64,000 nt of DNA from Aggregatilineales bacterium. Its GTDB lineage: Bacteria > Chloroflexota > Anaerolineae > Aggregatilineales > Phototrophicaceae. Of this stretch, positions 24,561 to 33,092 are shown in pieces. The notes beneath the pieces are model-generated. The model had not been told where the DNA came from. It worked only from the letters and a program-made list of their open reading frames with translations, and searched no databases. The DNA is taken from the NCBI GenBank assembly GCA_030834905.1, contig JAUQWZ010000021.1, positions 372,001 through 436,000 on the forward strand. The letters are read 5' to 3'. The stretch's first letter is position 1. Every line of letters starts with the position of its first letter. A program made the translations under genes and the position numbers.

Positions 24561-24589
24561 TTGTTGATCACCCCCCGGTCTGCTAAAAT
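24561..24589 (+). promoter_or_regulatory. Sigma-70-type promoter of mutS2
   Basis: TTGTTG (24561-24566), a 17-base spacer and TAAAAT (24584-24589), 32 bases before ATG 24622. The rest of the 268-base divergent gap with the VIT1-like gene shows no gene. Confidence 0.55.
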
Positions 24590-24621
24590 AACGCCGATTA
24601 TTGAGATGAAAACAAGCTCTG

Positions 24622-27030
24622 ATGAACGAAAAAACCGTACATATCCTGGAACTGAACAAAATACTGGAACAACTCGCCGATTTCACGACCTTTTCCGCTG
24701 GGGCGGATCTGGCGCGCGAGCTGTTCCCGACAACTGATCTGGAAGAAGCTGAAACGTGGCAGCGTGAAACCGCCGAAGCGCGGCAGATGTTTGTTAATCA
24801 GGTCAATCCCTCGGTCGGTGGGGCGCGGGATGTGCGCGAAGCGGCGATGAACGCCACGCGCGGGCTGATGATCGAGCCGTCGGTGTTTCTGGACATTCGC
24901 CATACCCTGCGCCGGGCAACGACTCTCAAACGTACCATCGGGCGCATGAAGGGTCAGTATCCGATGATGGCGGAACTGCTGAGCGAAGCCGAGGAATGCC
25001 AGCACGTGCAGGAACAGATCGGGCGCGTGCTGGACGAAAACGCTGTTGTCAAAGACAGCGCCAGCCCGCAGCTTGCCATCATCCGCCGCGATCTGAAAGC
25101 GGCGTTTGACCGCCTGCAAACCAAGCTGCACCGCATGGTCACGGCGTCGTCGAACCAGCCGATGCTTCAGGAACCGCTGTACACGATGCGCAACGGGCGC
25201 TACGTCATTCCGCTAAAGGCGGAACACAAAGGCAAGATTCCCGGCGTCGTTCACGATTCGTCGTCCAGCGGGGCAACGCTGTTCATCGAACCGCTGGAAA
25301 CGCTGGAATTGAACAACCGCTGGCGCGAACTTCAGCTTGACGAAGAGAAGGAGATCCGCCGGATTTTGCTTGCCCTTACCGACGAGGTGGCGGGCGAATC
25401 GGAGCACATTGTGCGCACTGTTGAAGTGCTGGCGTACTTCGATCTGACACTGGCGAAGGCGCGCTATGCCGACGCGATCAATGCCGTTGAACCGGAACTG
25501 CTGCCCTTTCAGCCGCGCCGCGAAAACCCCGATCATCCCGGCAGCACCATCTATTTACAGGGCGCGCGTCACCCGCTGCTGGGCAGATCGACCAACGGGA
25601 ATGTGGTGCCGATTGACGTAGAATTTGACGAGAATACCTGGATGCTGGTCGTCACCGGTCCGAACACCGGCGGTAAGACAGTATCGCTCAAGACGGTTGG
25701 GCTAATGACGTTGATGGCGCAGTGCGGTCTGCATCTGCCCTGCGAAAAAGCGCGACTGACGGTCTTTGAAGGCGTCTACGCCGATATTGGCGACGAACAG
25801 AGCATCGAGCAGTCGTTGAGCACGTTTTCGTCGCACATGACCAACACCATTCATATTCTGCGCGAGTGCAACGATCATTCACTGGTGCTGCTGGACGAAC
25901 TGGGCGCGGGCACCGATCCGGCTGAAGGCTCGGCTTTGGCGCGGGCGATCCTCAACCATCTGCGCGCGCGCAAAGTGACGACTATGGTCACCACCCATCA
26001 CCCCGAATTGAAGGTCTACAGCGTCGAAACGCCGGGCGTGCGCAACGCCAGCGTTGAATTTGACCTCAAGACGCTGGCACCGACCTACCGGCTGGTCATT
26101 GGGCTGCCAGGGCGCTCGAACGCGCTCGCCATCGCCACCCGTCTGGGCTTGAACGGCGACATTATCGACGATGCGCGCAGCATGGTCGCCACCGAAGACC
26201 TGATTGCCGATGACCTGCTCGACGAAATCCACCGCACGCGCGAAGATATTCGCCGCCAGCAGGAGGATATCACCGAGATGCGTGAGGAGATCGAGCAGCA
26301 GCGCGAAGAATTACAGGTGCGTCTCAACGAAGTCGAGGACGAACGTCGTAATATCATCGCCGCTGGTCGGCGCAGTATGCAGCAGGAACTGGACGACTTC
26401 CGCAAGGAAATGCGCCGCCTGCGCGGTGAAATGCGCGACGCTTCGCTGCCGCTGGAAACACTGCGAACGGTGCAGAAGGGCGTCGAGAGCCTGGAAGGTG
26501 AGATCCAGAAGCCGATGGGCGACGGCGTGGAGATGCCGGAAGGCATCGACTGGACGCCGCATCTTGGCGACGCGGTCTGGCTGCAAACGCTGAAGGCTGA
26601 GGGATCGATCATCGAACTGGACAAAGAAGAGGCGATGGTGCAGATCGGCAACCTGAAGATACGCGCCAACCTGCGCGACCTGAGCAAGCCGACCCGCGCT
26701 GAACGCAAGGCGCTCAAGCGCAAAAATGTCAGCAGCTACGAGTACACGCCGGACGTAGCGATGCCGAAATCAGCGTCGCCGGGTCTGGAGCTGGATTTGC
26801 GCGGCACGCGGGTCGAAGACGCGCTCGAACGGCTGGATAATTACGTCGATGCGGCGTACCTCTCCGGGCTGCCATTTGCCCGCATCATTCACGGCAAGGG
26901 CACCGGGGCGCTGCGCCGCGCCATTCAGGAGCGCGTGCGCGACCACGCGCTGATTTCGAAATCGGCAACGGCGCCGCCGAAAGAGGGCGGTGAAGGCGTG
27001 ACCATTATCTACATGGCACCACAGCATTAG
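24622..27030 (+). CDS. mutS2: MutS2 family ATPase/endonuclease
   Basis: An 802-residue protein of typical MutS2 length. It lacks the MutS mismatch-recognition domain and begins with the core/clamp helices. The ATPase has Walker A GPNTGGKTVSLKTVGL near residue 346, Walker B LVLLDELGAGTDPAEGSALA and TTHHPELK. A long coiled coil (about residues 540-610, rich in Glu/Arg) follows. It ends in an Smr nuclease domain (LDLRGTRVEDALERLD ... IIHGKGTGALRRAI). MutS2 processes branched DNA, limits recombination and in some species rescues collided ribosomes. It is monocistronic, with its own promoter and terminator. Confidence 0.96.
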   Translation: MNEKTVHILELNKILEQLADFTTFSAGADLARELFPTTDLEEAETWQRETAEARQMFVNQVNPSVGGARDVREAAMNATRGLMIEPSVFLDIRHTLRRATTLKRTIGRMKGQYPMMAELLSEAEECQHVQEQIGRVLDENAVVKDSASPQLAIIRRDLKAAFDRLQTKLHRMVTASSNQPMLQEPLYTMRNGRYVIPLKAEHKGKIPGVVHDSSSSGATLFIEPLETLELNNRWRELQLDEEKEIRRILLALTDEVAGESEHIVRTVEVLAYFDLTLAKARYADAINAVEPELLPFQPRRENPDHPGSTIYLQGARHPLLGRSTNGNVVPIDVEFDENTWMLVVTGPNTGGKTVSLKTVGLMTLMAQCGLHLPCEKARLTVFEGVYADIGDEQSIEQSLSTFSSHMTNTIHILRECNDHSLVLLDELGAGTDPAEGSALARAILNHLRARKVTTMVTTHHPELKVYSVETPGVRNASVEFDLKTLAPTYRLVIGLPGRSNALAIATRLGLNGDIIDDARSMVATEDLIADDLLDEIHRTREDIRRQQEDITEMREEIEQQREELQVRLNEVEDERRNIIAAGRRSMQQELDDFRKEMRRLRGEMRDASLPLETLRTVQKGVESLEGEIQKPMGDGVEMPEGIDWTPHLGDAVWLQTLKAEGSIIELDKEEAMVQIGNLKIRANLRDLSKPTRAERKALKRKNVSSYEYTPDVAMPKSASPGLELDLRGTRVEDALERLDNYVDAAYLSGLPFARIIHGKGTGALRRAIQERVRDHALISKSATAPPKEGGEGVTIIYMAPQH

Positions 27031-27050
27031 TACAGCGCGTGGAGTATCAG

Positions 27051-27073
27051 GGGCGGCGTGAAGCCGCCCTTTT
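27051..27073 (+). terminator. Intrinsic terminator of mutS2
   Basis: GGGCGGC, GTGAA loop, GCCGCCC, TTTT. It lies 20 bases after the mutS2 stop. Confidence 0.85.
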
Positions 27074-27144
27074 AATTGCCCAAAATTCGACGGACTGCCA
27101 GCTTTATATTACAATACTCATTATGAGCTTGGCAGTCGGAGGCG

Positions 27145-27765
27145 ATGATGGCGGAAACAACCTACAGTCTTGAGCAGGACTTGCGCGAAGCGCAGGCGAT
27201 GGCGGATGCGCTTGTGCCATACGTCTATGAAGATCAGGTCTACGGCAAGGTGGGCAGCGGTGGGATGTTCGCATCCAGCCAGATGCCGAGCCTAACGTTG
27301 GGCGCGCTGCTGATGCGTCTGCGCCGCCTTCATGCGTTGGAAGACCAGATGAGCGACTCGCAGCGCGCCGCGCTGGCGGCAGTTGACCAGCAGCATGAGC
27401 GCGTTCGTAACGAGTGGACGCAGCACTACAACAATAAGCTGATTCAGGAAGCTCTGTCCCGGCTGAAGGCAATTACGCAGTATTTCGAGGAGTGCCGCGA
27501 CGACCCGCGCGCCTGCGCCAGCGCCTATCTGCCTGAGGCGCTGCGGCGCACGATAGCGCAGGAGATCGCCGAAGTTCTGAAGCGTTCCAATATCCCCAGC
27601 GCCGAAGTGACCAGCGCAATGCGCACCGCCGACGGCGGGCTGCGGCGTTATGCGCAGCCTTCGGCGTTCATCTGGGCGCGGGCGCTGGAGCCGGTTTACC
27701 CGCAGAACCCGTACTGGTGGCTGTATGCCAGACCACCGCAGACAGCCGGCAAGGAAAGTGAGTGA
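27145..27765 (+). CDS. Helical hypothetical protein, 206 aa
   Basis: I do not recognise this family. It starts MMAETTYSLEQDLREAQAMA with GGAGG just upstream. It is mostly amphipathic helix (residues ~5-160; e.g. LGALLMRLRRLHALEDQM), with two close cysteines (FEECRDDPRACAS), and ends with an aromatic, proline-rich tail (LEPVYPQNPYWWLYARPP). There is no signal peptide or membrane helix. It is followed by the AIM24-like gene on the same strand, 68 bases on. Codon use is ordinary for the window. Confidence 0.65.
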   Translation: MMAETTYSLEQDLREAQAMADALVPYVYEDQVYGKVGSGGMFASSQMPSLTLGALLMRLRRLHALEDQMSDSQRAALAAVDQQHERVRNEWTQHYNNKLIQEALSRLKAITQYFEECRDDPRACASAYLPEALRRTIAQEIAEVLKRSNIPSAEVTSAMRTADGGLRRYAQPSAFIWARALEPVYPQNPYWWLYARPPQTAGKESE

Positions 27766-27833
27766 TCTGTCCTCAACCGCAGCTTTCGGAGTAAAATCGT
27801 CCGTGATTTTATCTGATTAGAAGGAGAATTATT

Positions 27834-28511
27834 GTGCAGGTTCAACTGAAACATCAGCCGTCTTTTACGATAGCCGTCGCCACGCTTGGGGCGAACGAGC
27901 AGGTGAAGGTCGAACCGGGTTCGATGGTTGGCTACAGTACCGGCGTGAATGTCGAAACGAAAGCCGAAGGCGGGTTGTTCGGCGGGCTAAAGCGGATGGT
28001 CGGCGGCGAGAGCTTTTTTCAGAACACTTACACCGCCCCCGGGCAGGGCGGCGAGATGGTGCTTGCGCCTTCTCTGCCGGGTGACGTGTTCACGCTGCAA
28101 ATTGGCGGCGAAGCCATGTACCTGCAAAGCGGTGCTTATATCGCCAGCGAAATGGGCGTGACCATCGAGACAAGCTGGGGCGGCGCGCGCGGCTTCTTCG
28201 GCGGCGCGGGGCTGATTTTGCTGCGCGTGACTGGAAGCGGGCTGCTGGTCGCCGGGTGTTATGGCGCGATTGAAGAACGGGTGCTGGAACCGGGGCAGAC
28301 CTATACTATCGATACCGGTCACATCGTTGGCTTCGATGCCTCGATCCAGTTCACCGTCAGGAAACACGGAACCTGGAAATCGGCGATCCTCGGCGGCGAA
28401 GGGCTGGTCTGCGAGCTGACGGGACCGGGTCGCGTGCTGATGCAAACCCGTTCGGAAGAGGCGTTCCTCGGCTGGCTGCTCCCGAAGCTGCCGTCAACGA
28501 AATCCAATTAG
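27834..28511 (+). CDS. AIM24/TIGR00266-family protein
   Basis: A 225-residue beta-rich protein. VKVEPGSMVGYSTGVNVETK near the start, GGLFGGLKRMVGGESFFQNT, then PGDVFTLQIGGEAMYLQSGA match the AIM24/TIGR00266 family (tryptophan-RNA-binding attenuator-like fold). No enzymatic role is established; the eukaryotic relative affects mitochondrial inner-membrane organisation. GTG 27834 has AAGGAG at 27821-27826. The stop is followed after one base by folB, so the two are co-transcribed. Confidence 0.87.
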   Translation: MQVQLKHQPSFTIAVATLGANEQVKVEPGSMVGYSTGVNVETKAEGGLFGGLKRMVGGESFFQNTYTAPGQGGEMVLAPSLPGDVFTLQIGGEAMYLQSGAYIASEMGVTIETSWGGARGFFGGAGLILLRVTGSGLLVAGCYGAIEERVLEPGQTYTIDTGHIVGFDASIQFTVRKHGTWKSAILGGEGLVCELTGPGRVLMQTRSEEAFLGWLLPKLPSTKSN

Positions 28512-28512
28512 G

Positions 28513-28884
28513 ATGATGGACAGGATCGAAATTCGCGGGCTGCGTCTGCGCTGCATCATTGGCTTTAATCCCGACGAACGGCGCGAGAAGCAGGACGTGA
28601 TCATCGACATGACGCTGTTCACTGACCTGCGTATCGGCGGCGAAAGCGACAACCCGGACGACATATTGAACTACCGCACCGTCAACAAAGCGATCATTCG
28701 GCATGTGGAAGCCTCCAGCTATAACACGCTGGAGGCGCTGGCAGCTTCAATTGCTCGCGTGGCGGTGGTGGAGTGCGGCGCGCCGCACATTCAGGTGACG
28801 GTGCAGAAGCCGGGGGCGCTGCGCTTCACCGACAGCGTCGGCGTGACGATTGAGCGCACGACGGCGGACTTTCAAGCGGACTGA
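28513..28884 (+). CDS. folB: Dihydroneopterin aldolase
   Basis: A 123-residue protein. MDRIEIRGLRLRCIIGFNPD is the FolB N-terminus, with the substrate region E-REKQDVIIDMTLFTD. NYRTVNKAIIRHVE and YNTLEALAASIARV contain the conserved Glu, and VTVQKPGALRFTDSVGVTIE closes the fold. It makes 6-hydroxymethyl-dihydropterin and glycolaldehyde in folate synthesis. Two ATG codons in a row mark the start. The next gene, convergent, is a pteridine-reductase-like SDR, which supports a pterin context. Confidence 0.92.
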   Translation: MMDRIEIRGLRLRCIIGFNPDERREKQDVIIDMTLFTDLRIGGESDNPDDILNYRTVNKAIIRHVEASSYNTLEALAASIARVAVVECGAPHIQVTVQKPGALRFTDSVGVTIERTTADFQAD

Positions 28885-28900
28885 GTGCTGAGTAAAAGAA

Positions 28901-28983
28901 GTAGGACTTACGCAGTTGAGCAGGCAATCTCGCTTAGACAGTGGGCTTAAGCCCACTGCCGGATCGGTCAACTGCGTAACTTC
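28901..28983. repeat. Small palindromic element with TTACGCAGTTGA terminal repeats
   Basis: An ~83-bp element. It opens GTAGGACTTACGCAGTTGA and closes with the reverse complement TCAACTGCGTAA. Its centre is a perfect palindrome, CAGTGGGCTTAAGCCCACTG (about 28939-28958). No coding capacity. It lies between convergent genes folB and SDR and could be a non-autonomous mobile element. Confidence 0.6.
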
Positions 28984-28984
28984 T

Positions 28985-29095
28985 AAGAAGTTAAAAGCTG
29001 AAAGTGAAAAGTCGAAAGTTCAAAGTGAAAACGTGCTGATACTTTCGACTTTTCACTTTCAACTCAGCACTCAGCACTCAGTACTTTCTTGTCCC
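28985..29095. repeat. Purine-rich fold-back repeat
   Basis: GCTGAAAGTGAAAAGTCGAA with AGT on the left pairs almost perfectly with ACTTTCGACTTTTCACTTTC on the right (about 28997-29065), giving a stem of over 20 bp. Copies of ACTCAGCACTCAGCACTCAG follow. The same repeat type appears at 56.06-56.2 kb. It fills the space between convergent genes and may end transcription from both sides. Confidence 0.65.
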
Positions 29096-29097
29096 GT

Positions 29098-29856
29098 TCA
29101 GTCGTTGCTGGCGTCGCCGAGCCATTCGCCACCGTCAGCGCGCAGCACCGCGCCGGTGATGTAGTCGTTGGTCGCCAGGAAAATTGCCGCCCGCGCCGCG
29201 TCGTTCACATCGCCGGAGCGCTTCAGCGGGACCCGGTTTTCGACCCGCGCCCAGTCCTGTTCGGTCATGCCGGGCGACATCAGAATCGGACCGAGCACCA
29301 GACAGTTGGCGCGAATCTGGTATTCCGCCAGCGCCCGCGCGGTGACTTCGGTGAGCATGATCAACCCGGCTTTGGAGACGCTGTGAGCCGGACGTCGGTT
29401 CCAGGGACGCAAGCCGCTGTTATCGGCAATGTTGATAATCGCGCCGGGGATGCTGAGGTCGCGCATCAAACGTCCGGCGTACTGCGTGCACCAGAAGGGC
29501 GCGCTCAGATTCACGTCGATGACGCTGTTCCACTCGTCGGGCGCGATATCGAGCAGCGGCGTCTGGTGGAAGTTGCTGGCGCTGTTAACCATCACGTCCA
29601 CGCGCCCGTAATGCGCCTTCACCTGCTCGAAGTTTCGGGCAATTTCCTCTTGATGCGAGTAATCGCCTTTGACGATCAGCGCGTCCACGCCGAGAGCGCG
29701 GGCTTCCTGCGCCGTCTGCTCGGCTTCAGCATCGGAACTGCTGTGGTGGATGACGAGGTTCGCGCCCTGTGCCGCGAAGCCGAGGGCGATGCCGCGCCCC
29801 ACCCGCCGCGCCGAGCCGGTGACAAAGACGACTTTGCCGTTGAGCGAGTGGTGCAT
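29098..29856 (-). CDS. SDR-family protein, pteridine-reductase-like, catalytic Tyr replaced
   Basis: A 252-residue SDR. VTGSARRVGRGIALGFA carries the TGxxxR cofactor loop of pteridine reductase/FolM-type enzymes, which prefer NADPH. MVNSASNFHQTPLLD matches the family's N-x-AS-F-x-TPL region. IINIADNSG sits at the active-site Ser position. The expected YxxxK reads HSVSK, so the catalytic Tyr is His. LGPILMSPGMTE and VLRADGGEWLG close the fold. GAGGAGG 7 bases before ATG 29856. The proximity to folB suggests a pterin substrate, but the Tyr change questions normal reductase activity. Confidence 0.8.
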   Translation of the reverse strand: MHHSLNGKVVFVTGSARRVGRGIALGFAAQGANLVIHHSSSDAEAEQTAQEARALGVDALIVKGDYSHQEEIARNFEQVKAHYGRVDVMVNSASNFHQTPLLDIAPDEWNSVIDVNLSAPFWCTQYAGRLMRDLSIPGAIINIADNSGLRPWNRRPAHSVSKAGLIMLTEVTARALAEYQIRANCLVLGPILMSPGMTEQDWARVENRVPLKRSGDVNDAARAAIFLATNDYITGAVLRADGGEWLGDASND

Positions 29857-29879
29857 GAGTGAGCCTCCTCAAAGACCAG

Positions 29880-29944
29880 TTGGAACCACCAGGACGCAAA
29901 GAAAAGATGTTTGAACTGCCAAGTCGCAAAGGACGCCAAGTTAC
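29880..29944. repeat. GAACCAC/CGCAAAG dispersed repeat fragment
   Basis: Contains TTGGAACCACCAGGACGCAA and GAACTGCCAAGTCGCAAAGG. It is the same repeat type as the flanks of the composite elements near 2.5 and 6.0 kb and the stretch near 31300-31335. Confidence 0.5.
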
Positions 29945-30358
29945 TTATTCAGCTTTACCCTCCGCGCCTTGTTCGCGGGGAAGCAGATTCACCACCCGGC
30001 GGATGCCGTCGCGCAGGGGGTGGCTGCCAAAGTTGATGACCAGCGCCATACGCAAGCCGGTCATGCGCAGATGACCGAGCGCCTGCGCCTCAAAACGCGG
30101 CTGGTAGTTGGGTTCGGCATAACATTCGACCACGACGAGATCGTTGACGATCAGGTCGATGCGTTCGGGGCGTTTGATTTTGACGCCGCCGTAGCTGCCG
30201 GGCGGGATTTCACGCTGCGACACGTCCAAGCCGCGCTGCTTCAATTCGTAGGCGAGGGCGCGGCGGTAATCGTCGGCTTCCAGCCCGCGCCCGCCCGCGC
30301 TGCGCTGGGCGTGAGAAGCGGCATCGGTGATAATGCGGCTGATTTCGGTTTCATTCAT
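29945..30358 (-). CDS. GxxExxY-family protein
   Basis: A 137-residue protein. GGRGLEADDYRRALAYELKQ resembles the GxxExxY signature (E and Y here one residue further apart), then RGLDVSQREIPPGSYGGVKI, RIDLIVNDLVVVECYAE (PD-(D/E)xK-like D...E-x arrangement) and GHLRMTGLRMALVINFGS. The family is common, of unknown role, with a nuclease-like fold. It lies 30 bases after the DUF58 gene on the same strand. GAAGG precedes the start. Confidence 0.75.
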   Translation of the reverse strand: MNETEISRIITDAASHAQRSAGGRGLEADDYRRALAYELKQRGLDVSQREIPPGSYGGVKIKRPERIDLIVNDLVVVECYAEPNYQPRFEAQALGHLRMTGLRMALVINFGSHPLRDGIRRVVNLLPREQGAEGKAE

Positions 30359-30388
30359 GCAGGTCTACCTTCATTTTCACAGACATCG

Positions 30389-31285
30389 TTATCTGACAAT
30401 GCCCAACCGCCGCAGATCGTAGAGAATAACCTTTTCCCAGGGGGTGCTGGTTTCGACAGGCACAAAATGAACGCTGCGGCGCACGCATTCGGCGCGGATG
30501 TTTTCGCGCCATTCGTGGACTCGTTTGACGTACAGATCGCGCATCCCGCCGTCAACGCTCACTTCCTGCGCGCCGCCGGTTTCGACATCGACCAGCCGCA
30601 GATCGCCCGCCAGCGGCGGCTCGATCTCGTCGGGCGACAGGACGTGAACCAGCGCAACTTCATAGCCTTTGCCGAGCAGGGTATTCATGCCGTCCAGGTA
30701 GCCTGACGGCGAGAACATGTCGCTGAGGATGATACACAGCCCCGGACGCCCGGCGCGCATGGCATAGTCGTGCAGGGCGGCATTCAGGTCAGTAGTGCCG
30801 CGCGCCTGAATATCATTGACGAAGTTGAGTAGGCGAACGCCGTAACCGCGCCCGCGCGACGGACCAAAGCGCTGCGCCGTACTGCCGCTGACTGCCGTCA
30901 CCATCAGGCGGTCATTGGACGTAAGCGAGATGAAGCCCAGCCCTGCCAGCAGCCGCCGGGTGTAGGTGAATTTGTTGAGTTCGGAGTCGTCGGGCAAGTT
31001 CATGCTGGCGGAGGTATCGAGGATCAGGTGAACGGCGAGGTCTTCTTCGTCCTCGTAGAGCTTGGTCAGCGGGCGTTCCAGGCGCGCGTAGATATTCCAG
31101 TCGAGCCGCCGCAGGTCGTCGCCGGGGACGTAGTTGCGATAGTCGGCGAACTCGATGCTGGTGCCGCGCTTGTTGGAACGGCGCTCGCCTTTAATCGCTC
31201 CGGCGCGCACGCGCGAAGCGGCAAGCATCAACTGCTCAAGCTTGCGGCGGGTCTTCTCGTCAAATAAGGGTTGAGGGGTGGACAT
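30389..31285 (-). CDS. DUF58/VWA-like protein (MoxR partner)
   Basis: A 298-residue protein. GTSIEFADYRNYVPGDDLRR followed by LDWNIYAR is the DUF58 signature. VHLILDTSASMNLPD holds a MIDAS motif (DxSxS) of a von Willebrand A-like fold, and ILSDMFSP follows. DUF58 proteins are usually encoded beside MoxR AAA ATPases and are thought to help mature or assemble metal or surface complexes. Here the MoxR gene lies upstream on the same strand, with one acetyltransferase gene between them. Confidence 0.88.
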   Translation of the reverse strand: MSTPQPLFDEKTRRKLEQLMLAASRVRAGAIKGERRSNKRGTSIEFADYRNYVPGDDLRRLDWNIYARLERPLTKLYEDEEDLAVHLILDTSASMNLPDDSELNKFTYTRRLLAGLGFISLTSNDRLMVTAVSGSTAQRFGPSRGRGYGVRLLNFVNDIQARGTTDLNAALHDYAMRAGRPGLCIILSDMFSPSGYLDGMNTLLGKGYEVALVHVLSPDEIEPPLAGDLRLVDVETGGAQEVSVDGGMRDLYVKRVHEWRENIRAECVRRSVHFVPVETSTPWEKVILYDLRRLGIVR

Positions 31286-31403
31286 GAAATACCTGACTGA
31301 ACCACTAAGACACCAAGAACACCAAGACGAAAGTTGCTTAACCTAATTCGAGACCTGGAAAACGTCTTCTGCGTTATCACCACGTCGCGCTGATGCGAGG
31401 TAA

Positions 31404-31850
31404 TCATATCTCCAGCTTGTAGACGGTTTCGCCGTCTTCGACCCTGCCGGTATCGACGAAGCCAAGTTTGCTGTAGAGGGCGCGGGCAGTGTCGTTTTCG
31501 GGCGCGAAGCTGATGTAGATGGTGTCACAGCCCGGCTGCTGCTTCAGGTCGTTCATCACCTGATGCATAATCATCCGCCCATAGCCCTTGCCCTGTTGAT
31601 TCTGGCTCACCATCAGCCGGACGATCCAGTACTGGCGCGGGTTCGAGTCGGCATCGTAGCCGTACATGGTGTAGCCCACCATCTCGTCGCCGTCATAGGC
31701 GGCGCAGGATTTCAGGCTCTCCGGTTCATACGAGGCTTCGATGATTGAATAATAGTTCGGCGCGACGAAGCCTTTTTGATCGTCCGCGACCTGAAGCTTA
31801 ATGGCTTTGCGCCAGTTGTCTTTCTTAATCGGCTCTAGTCTGATCGGCAT
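31404..31850 (-). CDS. GNAT acetyltransferase (diamine/spermidine acetyltransferase-like)
   Basis: A 148-residue GNAT. RLEPIKKDNWRKAIKLQVAD, then GFVAPNYYSIIEASYEP is the characteristic N-terminus of BltD-type polyamine acetyltransferases. IVRLMVSQNQQGKGYGRMIM is motif A with QGKGYG, and FAPENDTARALYSKLGF is motif B. It may acetylate spermidine or related amines. ATG 31850 begins the conserved region; the frame is open to 31904. It is inserted between the MoxR and DUF58 genes. Confidence 0.82.
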   Translation of the reverse strand: MPIRLEPIKKDNWRKAIKLQVADDQKGFVAPNYYSIIEASYEPESLKSCAAYDGDEMVGYTMYGYDADSNPRQYWIVRLMVSQNQQGKGYGRMIMHQVMNDLKQQPGCDTIYISFAPENDTARALYSKLGFVDTGRVEDGETVYKLEI

Positions 31851-31919
31851 GAGTGACTGTCCATTTCTGATCCCAAAATCGCGAATGGTATCATTATGCA
31901 TCACAAAGGGTCAGAAAAG

Positions 31920-32918
31920 CTACACCTTTGGTCGTGATCGGATAACATCCTGAACGATGGTGTCGGGATTGATGCCTTCCGCCAGCCCTTCAAAGCTGAG
32001 CAGCAGCCGGTGGCGCAGCGCGGGCGGCGCGACCGCCTGAATATCTTCAAACGAAACGTTGAACCGACCTTCGAGCAGCGCGTGAATTTTGCCGCCAACG
32101 ATGAGCGCCTGCGCGCCGCGCGGGCTGGCACCGTAGCGCACGAACTGTTTGACGCTTTCGGGCGCGTCGGGTGTATCAGGGTGGGTGGCGACGATCAGCC
32201 GGGCGACGTACTCGCTGACATGGCTGGCGACTGGCGTGTTGAGTGCGAGATTACCCATGCTGATCACCTGCCTGCCATCGGCTACATTCTGGGCTTCGGG
32301 GATATCGCTGCCGGTGGTGCGGTCGATGATGCTGACCAGCTCATCCACGGTCGGATAGGTGACATTGACTTTGAACATGAAGCGGTCAAGCTGCGCCTCT
32401 GGCAGAGGATACGTGCCTTCCATCTCCAGCGGGTTCTGCGTGGCGAGGACGAAGAAGGGCGGCTCCAGCTTGTAGGTGCGGTTGGCGACGGTGACCGTTT
32501 TCTCCTGCATGGCTTCCAGTAGGGCGGACTGTGTTTTCGGCGTAGCTCGGTTGATCTCGTCGGCAAGCACCAGATTGGCGAACACCGGTCCCGGCTGGAA
32601 GCGGCGCACCTTGCTGTGACCATCTTCGGAGTCTTCCAGAATGTCGGTGCCGGTAATGTCGGCGGGCTGCATATCGGGCGTGAACTGGATGCGCGAAAAC
32701 TTGAGATCGAGCGCGTCCGCCATTGTGCGAATGAGCATGGTTTTGCCAAGACCGGGCACGCCTTCCAGCAGCGCGTGCCGCCCGGCGAGGATGCAGATGA
32801 TCACGCTGCGAACGACGTCATCCTGCCCGACAATGACCCGCTTGACTTCGTTCTCGATTGCCTGCGCAAGCTGGCTGAACTGCCCAATGTTTAAATCCTG
32901 TGCGGGAGCGTTCGACAT
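31920..32918 (-). CDS. MoxR-family AAA+ ATPase
   Basis: A 332-residue protein. ALLEGVPGLGKTMLIRTMA is Walker A, FTPDMQPADITGTDIL follows, and ANLVLADEINRATPKTQSAL is Walker B plus sensor region. VLATQNPLEMEGTYPLPEAQ and LDRFMFKV complete the MoxR signature, then YGASPRGAQAL in the lid. MoxR ATPases act as chaperones with DUF58/VWA proteins; a DUF58 gene lies two genes downstream. GAGAGGG lies just before ATG 32918. Confidence 0.93.
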   Translation of the reverse strand: MSNAPAQDLNIGQFSQLAQAIENEVKRVIVGQDDVVRSVIICILAGRHALLEGVPGLGKTMLIRTMADALDLKFSRIQFTPDMQPADITGTDILEDSEDGHSKVRRFQPGPVFANLVLADEINRATPKTQSALLEAMQEKTVTVANRTYKLEPPFFVLATQNPLEMEGTYPLPEAQLDRFMFKVNVTYPTVDELVSIIDRTTGSDIPEAQNVADGRQVISMGNLALNTPVASHVSEYVARLIVATHPDTPDAPESVKQFVRYGASPRGAQALIVGGKIHALLEGRFNVSFEDIQAVAPPALRHRLLLSFEGLAEGINPDTIVQDVIRSRPKV

Positions 32919-33092
32919 AGTCCCTCTCAACGGTGTTCAAGTCTGCTCGTATACAGTACATCAAAAGGTCGATTTTGGCTCATTATTGTCCCATTTTAAG
33001 CGGTAGCAGCGGCATGACCGTTTCGCTGCCATCAGACGACACGGTATTATCCTGCTCCATTCGCCAGCCTATTCATCGAAAGAATAGTATCC

